Assembly (NCBI RefSeq): GCF_024166365.1
Contig: NC_064844.1
Coordinates: 186,001-250,000 of the forward strand
DNA: 64,000 nt
Direction: 5' to 3'
DNA from: Elephas maximus indicus
Lineage: Eukaryota > Chordata > Mammalia > Proboscidea > Elephantidae
In this document: one piece after another, positions 59,661-64,000 of the stretch
How positions within the stretch are numbered: the stretch's first letter is position 1
Layout: the number at the start of each line of letters is the position of its first letter
Program-made: the position numbers and the translations under genes
Notes under the pieces: generated by a model
The model's database searches: none
What the model saw: the letters and a program-made list of their open reading frames with translations, nothing else
Told to the model about the DNA's origin: nothing

Positions 59661-61689
59661 CATCCTGACTGGAAAAGGGCACAAGAAACTGTCTGGAGAG
59701 CTGATCAGGAAGGTGGCCACCCACCAACCATGACTGCATTTTACATATTTCACTATATGCTACATCTCAGTCAAAAAAAAAAAAAAATCCTGGTCTGACT
59801 GTGTCCAAGTCCATGCTCTTAACCACTAAACCACCACAGGGCCACCCTGACAGAACTTGACTGCACTTCAGAATTGATTACCTTAGATAATCAGTTTTAA
59901 AGAACATTCTGGTACGCAACGTACATCCTAATCAAATCAGACTGAAGGCATGTGAACAATAAAACCTGCTTTAAAATGCCACAGAATGAAAAGTAGAAAG
60001 TATCACTTCCTGGCTACCGGAAATTGACCCTCCGTTTACAGAGGCTCAAAAAAGACTTTGTAACAAAGTTCTTAGAGAAAGAGTTACCCATAACAACAGT
60101 TAAAGCTAGATTTATACAAAATATTCCAAGACAAATAAATGTTTTAACTTTATCATGAACCCTAACTCTCAAAACAAGCTTGAACTTTGTTACAGAAAAT
60201 TAAGATAGGGCAAGATGACAAGGCTGGCAGGCACAGTGCATAAAACAGAAACAGCAGAGGCAACAGGAGTGCTGTGAAAATGTAAAACTCAATAGAAATC
60301 ATTTTTTCCAGCAGTAAAGTAATGGGGCCACATACGACAAACACCCCATCAAATAATCAGTTCTCCTCACTGTAGCCGTGTTCAGACTGGCAACGCCTCA
60401 CCACCAGTGGGGCAATGATGAAATCATTACATCAGTTCTTTCCTAGCCCTGTCCCCCGCCCAACACTCCTCTTATTCAAAAGGTAATTGCCTCTCCAGAG
60501 AGAGGAATTTATTCATCCTACAATTTGGAGATGCATTTGGCAAGCACCAGTAACAGTCATCCCACCTTGGGGTGGGGCTAGAGGAAGACAGCTGGACCCA
60601 CACCTGTTGGGTGTGTGCGGTCTTCTTTACCAGGTGCTTTTGATTATGCAGCTAAGAAACACCACTCAAGTGATCAGAGCCTAGCTAAATTCTTGTTTTA
60701 ATGTTATGCACACCCCAAAAATACCAGGCAACTGACTGAAGTAACTCTGAGGACGTCACCTGGACATATACTTATAAGACCAAAAGGCCTTTATGAGGAT
60801 TTTTCAGTAATGGTAATTTATGCACCACCATTGGCTGTGTCGCAATAGATTAAAAAAACCAAACACTATCCCAACTGCAAGAATCTCAATGTTTACAAAG
60901 TAACCATTTCCACTTACCAATTTTTAAAGTCTTTAACAAACCATCCAAGAAAACTATTAAAAAGTTAAGTAGAGTCAAAGTCTGTGTTTGATTCTCTCTT
61001 AAGAAAGGGCTGAAAGCACAGACCCAGTGTGTCAAGAACAAACAGTGCCTCTGGCACGTTCAGCACCCCAGGGTCAGCATCCCTAGGAAACACCAGCCTT
61101 ACTAGAAAACATTAAAGCTATTAAGGAACCTTATCTTATTCCTGCATCAGCTGAAACAGCCCCAGACATGTCTACCCAGAACAGCTTAGCTTTTACCAAC
61201 AATGCATCATGCAGCAATGATTAATATTTTTTATGATCCTGATTCATTTCCTAATTTAACTGAAAAATAAAATAATCCCAGCGCATTGAAAATTTAACTA
61301 TGATCAGGTCCACTTCCCTATCTCAGCATAACTTGTAGCATAATTAAGAATTAGAAAAATGTAAACCATGACTTTTTTAAAACAAGGACATCTTAAGAAT
61401 TACAAGCCATCTGTATCTTCACGTCACCATCAGAAGCCTAGAAAATACACATAATTTTTTACAACAAGCAAATTGTTATTTTACTCAAAAGATTACCTCA
61501 TTCCTTGGATTTTAAAAATCTGCAATCTGCATCTGCCAAATTTTTTCCAATTTCAGTCTCAGACAGACACATCTAAATGGTTTCCCCAAGGTTTAATGTT
61601 TTGGTATGGTTACCACTGATGCTGGGAGGAACTTACAAATTAATTACAACAATGACCTCTTACTGAGCACTTCCCAACTCCCACGTTCA

Positions 61690-61870
61690 GGGCCAGGAGT
61701 TTTGCAAACAACATCCTATTTGGTCCTCAGTAAAAAAAAAATTTTTAACAGTCTTGTACAGCAGACATTACCACTTCCACAAGGAGAAACAGGAAGCGAG
61801 GCATGGATGAAAAACAACTTGCCCAAGGTCACTGAACACTATGTGGCAGAACCAAGGCTGGTCTGAACAG
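61690..61870 (-). repeat. MIR SINE
   Basis: Antisense MIR, worn: aacttgcccaaggtcactga then ctatgtggcagaaccaagg. Confidence 0.6.
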
Positions 61871-63538
61871 CGAGTTTCATGGAAGAATTAAGCCTTACAT
61901 CGTACACAGACTATCTTCGCAAAAACCTAAGTACAGAGCAGAGAGCCCCGAGTAGAGAAAAGCAATACTCTAAATTTAAAAAGTAATTTCAAACAGAAGG
62001 ATAAAAACGTTTTTTACAGGCTGGGTAGGGGGAAGGAGGTAACTCACTATAATTCTGCAGAGGCCCTAATCTGGTTTCACATCAGACAGGCTCTCTACAA
62101 CAGGCTCACAATTTCCACCTGGCTCGATACCTCCATTCAAAAGAATCTAAAGTGCGAACTTGGACAGTGGAGGAAGTCACCGCCCTGCCCACCCTCGGGG
62201 CCAAGCTGTCAGATCGGCAACAGCGCGACCACGAGTGGGCCCGAGAACAATCCCTGGGCTCCCCGGGATCCGCCTTCTCAGTCCCAGCCAGACGCAGTCG
62301 GCCACCTCGTTAACCGTCGCACCACCTCCCGAGGCACAAATTGCTGGAAGAGTTTATCACAAATATAAGCCCATATTCACCAGCTGGCTTTGCAAACTGA
62401 AATCTACCGCAAGGCTCCAACAAGGGAGGAGGAAAAATGGTGTAATTGTTCTAAACAATCGTTCTGCGAAGCTGGGAAGACTGAGGCCGCCAAGGGGGCA
62501 GGAGAGCAAACACAGACTAAAATTCTCGCCGACAGAGGTTATGGATGTATGATGGTTTTTCAAAGGCGCTGACAAGCTGTCATACACGTTACCTCGGATC
62601 TCTCGACAGCTCCTCCCCACGTGATGGGGGCGCCCGGTGGGGGGGACTGTGCGGCTCCCCAGCCCTGAGTGTAAGATACCGTGGCCTGGAAATCAATACG
62701 GTGGCTGATTTTACAGCCTCTCGGAAGGGTCTGCCTGCAGTCCCCGGACGGACGCCAGGACTCTCGGCCTCAGCCCCGCGGGGCCCCCACGGAGCGCCCC
62801 CCACGCGCACCCTTCCCGCGAGCTGCTGTGCAGAAAACCCGCTTTACCCGATCCACCGCCGGGCAGCACCCCACCCCCAACTCTTGGGCCAGCACCCTGG
62901 TTAATCATTCAACCTGCACGGCGTGGAGTATTTTTTGAGGTCAAAACGAAAGGCTCTCCCTAAGTTTCGCAGAAACCAGCCTTTGGGGACCGGGAGGTGA
63001 AGGGGGGGCGAGTGGCTGCCGGAGGCTCCTCGGCTCAGAAAACACCTGGTCTCCTCCCCCTGCGGCACCCGAGACCTGCGCAGTGCGGGGGGGGGTGCGA
63101 CTGAGAGTCACGCGCAGCCCCCTCCCCAAAACGTCCCTGCGCCCCAGAGGTGGACACCCGGACCCAGACGCCCCCTCCCAACGCCTGCAACACCCCGGCG
63201 GGGGCTCCCCCGGAAGTCGGGGTGCGGCGAGGAAGGGGGGGTCCCCGAACTCCCCCGAGAGCGCGTGGAACCGGGCAGGAGGCTGGAAAGCCGCGGGGCT
63301 GACGGTGTCCCTGCCCTCTCCCCGGAAAAGAAGGAAGGAAGGAAGGGGCGCGCAGACGCCGCAGGAGCCACCTAGGACGGCCTGTGGGCGGAGGCGCTGG
63401 GCCAAGCCGGAACCGGGGAGGGCCCGGGCGGGGAGCAGAGGGGTGCACGGACCGGGAGCGGGGAGCTCGGGCAGCGGTCAGGGCAGGCCGGGGAGGCGGC
63501 GCGGAGGGGAGCGCACGGGGCGCCCACCCGCGGGCCCT

Positions 63539-63720
63539 ACCTTGTCCGGGAGCAGCTACTGCTCGGCGGGGCGGGGGCGGGAGAGCGCGGCCGCATCCAC
63601 GTCCCTGCCGCTCCGCGCGGCTCAGCCCGGAGACCCCCGCCGCCCACGCTCCATGCGCTGCGCCCCGGACGCGGCGCTGACGGCTCGGACTCCGCTCGCC
63701 TCCGGCACTTGTTGCCGCCG
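63539..63720 (-). other. B3GNT2: Candidate B3GNT2 exon 1 (5' UTR) and splice donor
   Basis: On the minus strand the exon would end at ggacaag (plus 63545-63541), followed by GTAGGG as donor (GT at plus 63540-63539). The transcription start is not fixed. I place it near 63720 only because CCAAT boxes lie further upstream at 63805-63943. It joins to the acceptor at 24401-24402. Confidence 0.5.
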
Positions 63721-63756
63721 CCTCCACTGCGCCCCACTCCCGGCTCGGGCTCGGGC

Positions 63757-63776
63757 GCCGCCGCCGCCGCCGCCGG
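63757..63776. repeat. (CCG)n trinucleotide repeat near the B3GNT2 start
   Basis: About six CCG units in a row (gccgccgccgccgccgccgg). Such runs in promoter CpG islands are often variable. Confidence 0.85.
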
Positions 63777-63799
63777 GCGCCCCGCCCCGCCGTTCCCCG

Positions 63800-63950
63800 C
63801 CCGTCCAATCAGGCTCGGGCCCCGCCCCACCGCGCCCCGCCCGCCCAATCAGGTTCGAGCCCGCCCCCCCGCGTCACGCCCCCCCCGGCCCACCGCCCAG
63901 GCACCGAGTTTGGGGGAGGCCCTGCGCCCGCCTGTCGGCCAATAGGCGCC
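63800..63950 (-). promoter_or_regulatory. B3GNT2: Three CCAAT boxes and GC boxes upstream of B3GNT2
   Basis: ccaat at 63805-63809, 63845-63849 and 63939-63943 (plus strand), i.e. inverted CCAAT relative to B3GNT2. The first two sit in near-identical 40-bp contexts (cgcccgtccaatcaggctcg and cgcccgcccaatcaggttcg). This suits NF-Y binding with neighbouring Sp1/KLF sites. Confidence 0.65.
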
Positions 63951-64000
63951 CGGGACCCCGCGGGCTCGGGCCCTCGCAGGCTTCCGGGGAGCCTCCGGTG

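Larger units (their letters stand above)
24401..63540 (-). other. B3GNT2: B3GNT2 intron 1 (predicted)
   Basis: About 39.1 kb between the acceptor at 24401-24402 and the candidate GT donor at 63539-63540. No other protein gene was recognised inside. The content is mostly repeats, listed separately. Stretches with nothing I can name include 27.97-29.2, 31.2-32.5, 32.8-33.4, 49.1-49.5 and 59.9-61.7 kb. Confidence 0.7.
62700..64000. promoter_or_regulatory. B3GNT2: CpG island, promoter of B3GNT2
   Basis: G+C and CpG content climb steeply from about 62.7 kb and stay high to the window end, unlike anything else here. It contains many GC-box words (ccccgccc) and CCAAT boxes and lies at the 5' side of the B3GNT2 intron. 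There is no TATA box that I can see. Long open frames in it are the product of high GC. The island runs past the window, so its full extent and any divergent gene beyond are not visible. Confidence 0.85.

Noticed and set aside
62160..62552. 130-codon plus-strand frame next to the CpG island
   Set aside because: No domain; Arg/Pro/Ser-rich composition and no splice or transcription evidence. It could be part of an unseen transcript but cannot be supported.
63035..63808. Open frame of 257 codons on the minus strand, and overlapping frames in the CpG island
   Set aside because: Arginine-, proline- and alanine-rich readings in several frames at once, as GC-rich promoter DNA gives. No domain, and it overlaps the expected 5' UTR and promoter.

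Overview
The window is mammalian nuclear DNA, almost certainly from a paenungulate afrotherian and most likely an elephant. The reasons are about 25 copies of a tRNA-like SINE with an RTE-type tail (AfroSINE), several copies of a second SINE with a tRNA-Gly-like head, an RTE/BovB-type LINE, and L1 copies sharing one lineage-specific 3' UTR. There is no sign of bacterial, plasmid or phage organisation.

One cellular protein gene is present: B3GNT2, on the minus strand. Its whole 397-codon reading frame lies in one exon (CDS 23198-24391, splice acceptor at 24401-24402), followed by a 3' UTR to about 21.71 kb. A CpG island at about 62.7-64.0 kb is the natural promoter, with a candidate untranslated first exon ending at a GT donor at 63539-63540. 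The single intron is about 39 kb and is filled with repeats. The rest of the window (1-21.7 kb) is 3'-flanking DNA.

Layout: 1-5.2 kb, a long degenerate L1 (minus) carrying a SINE and a SINE/L1 chimera; 5.2-14.5 kb, SINEs, ancient MIR/L2 pieces, a probable ERV LTR, a GC-rich tandem duplication and a MaLR-type LTR with a perfect 5-bp target duplication; 14.5-20.4 kb, an ERV-L provirus with both LTRs, a tRNA-Leu-type primer-binding site, and protease, RNase H, integrase and dUTPase remnants but no reverse transcriptase core; 20.4-21.7 kb, unassigned; 21.7-24.4 kb, B3GNT2 terminal exon; 24.4-63.5 kb, intron with SINEs, LTRs, a second L1 (42.3-48.8 kb) interrupted by an RTE LINE and an LTR-like insert, an RPS26 retropseudogene (52.3-52.75 kb), an LTR (56.5-57.2 kb), an inverted-repeat element (57.2-57.5 kb) and an L1 3' end (58.0-59.5 kb); 62.7-64.0 kb, CpG-island promoter.

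The transposable elements form a working community in fossil form. L1 explains the RPS26 retrocopy and the SINE/L1 chimera, and the RTE LINE shares its 3' tail with the AfroSINEs and so is their likely mobiliser. ERV-L/MaLR elements supply the LTRs. No intact transposon protein is encoded. The least explained sequences are the chimera at 2.3-2.8 kb, the diverged local duplication that splits a SINE at 41.2 kb, the inverted-repeat element at 57.2 kb and the GC-rich duplication at 10.4 kb. No wholly new system could be shown.
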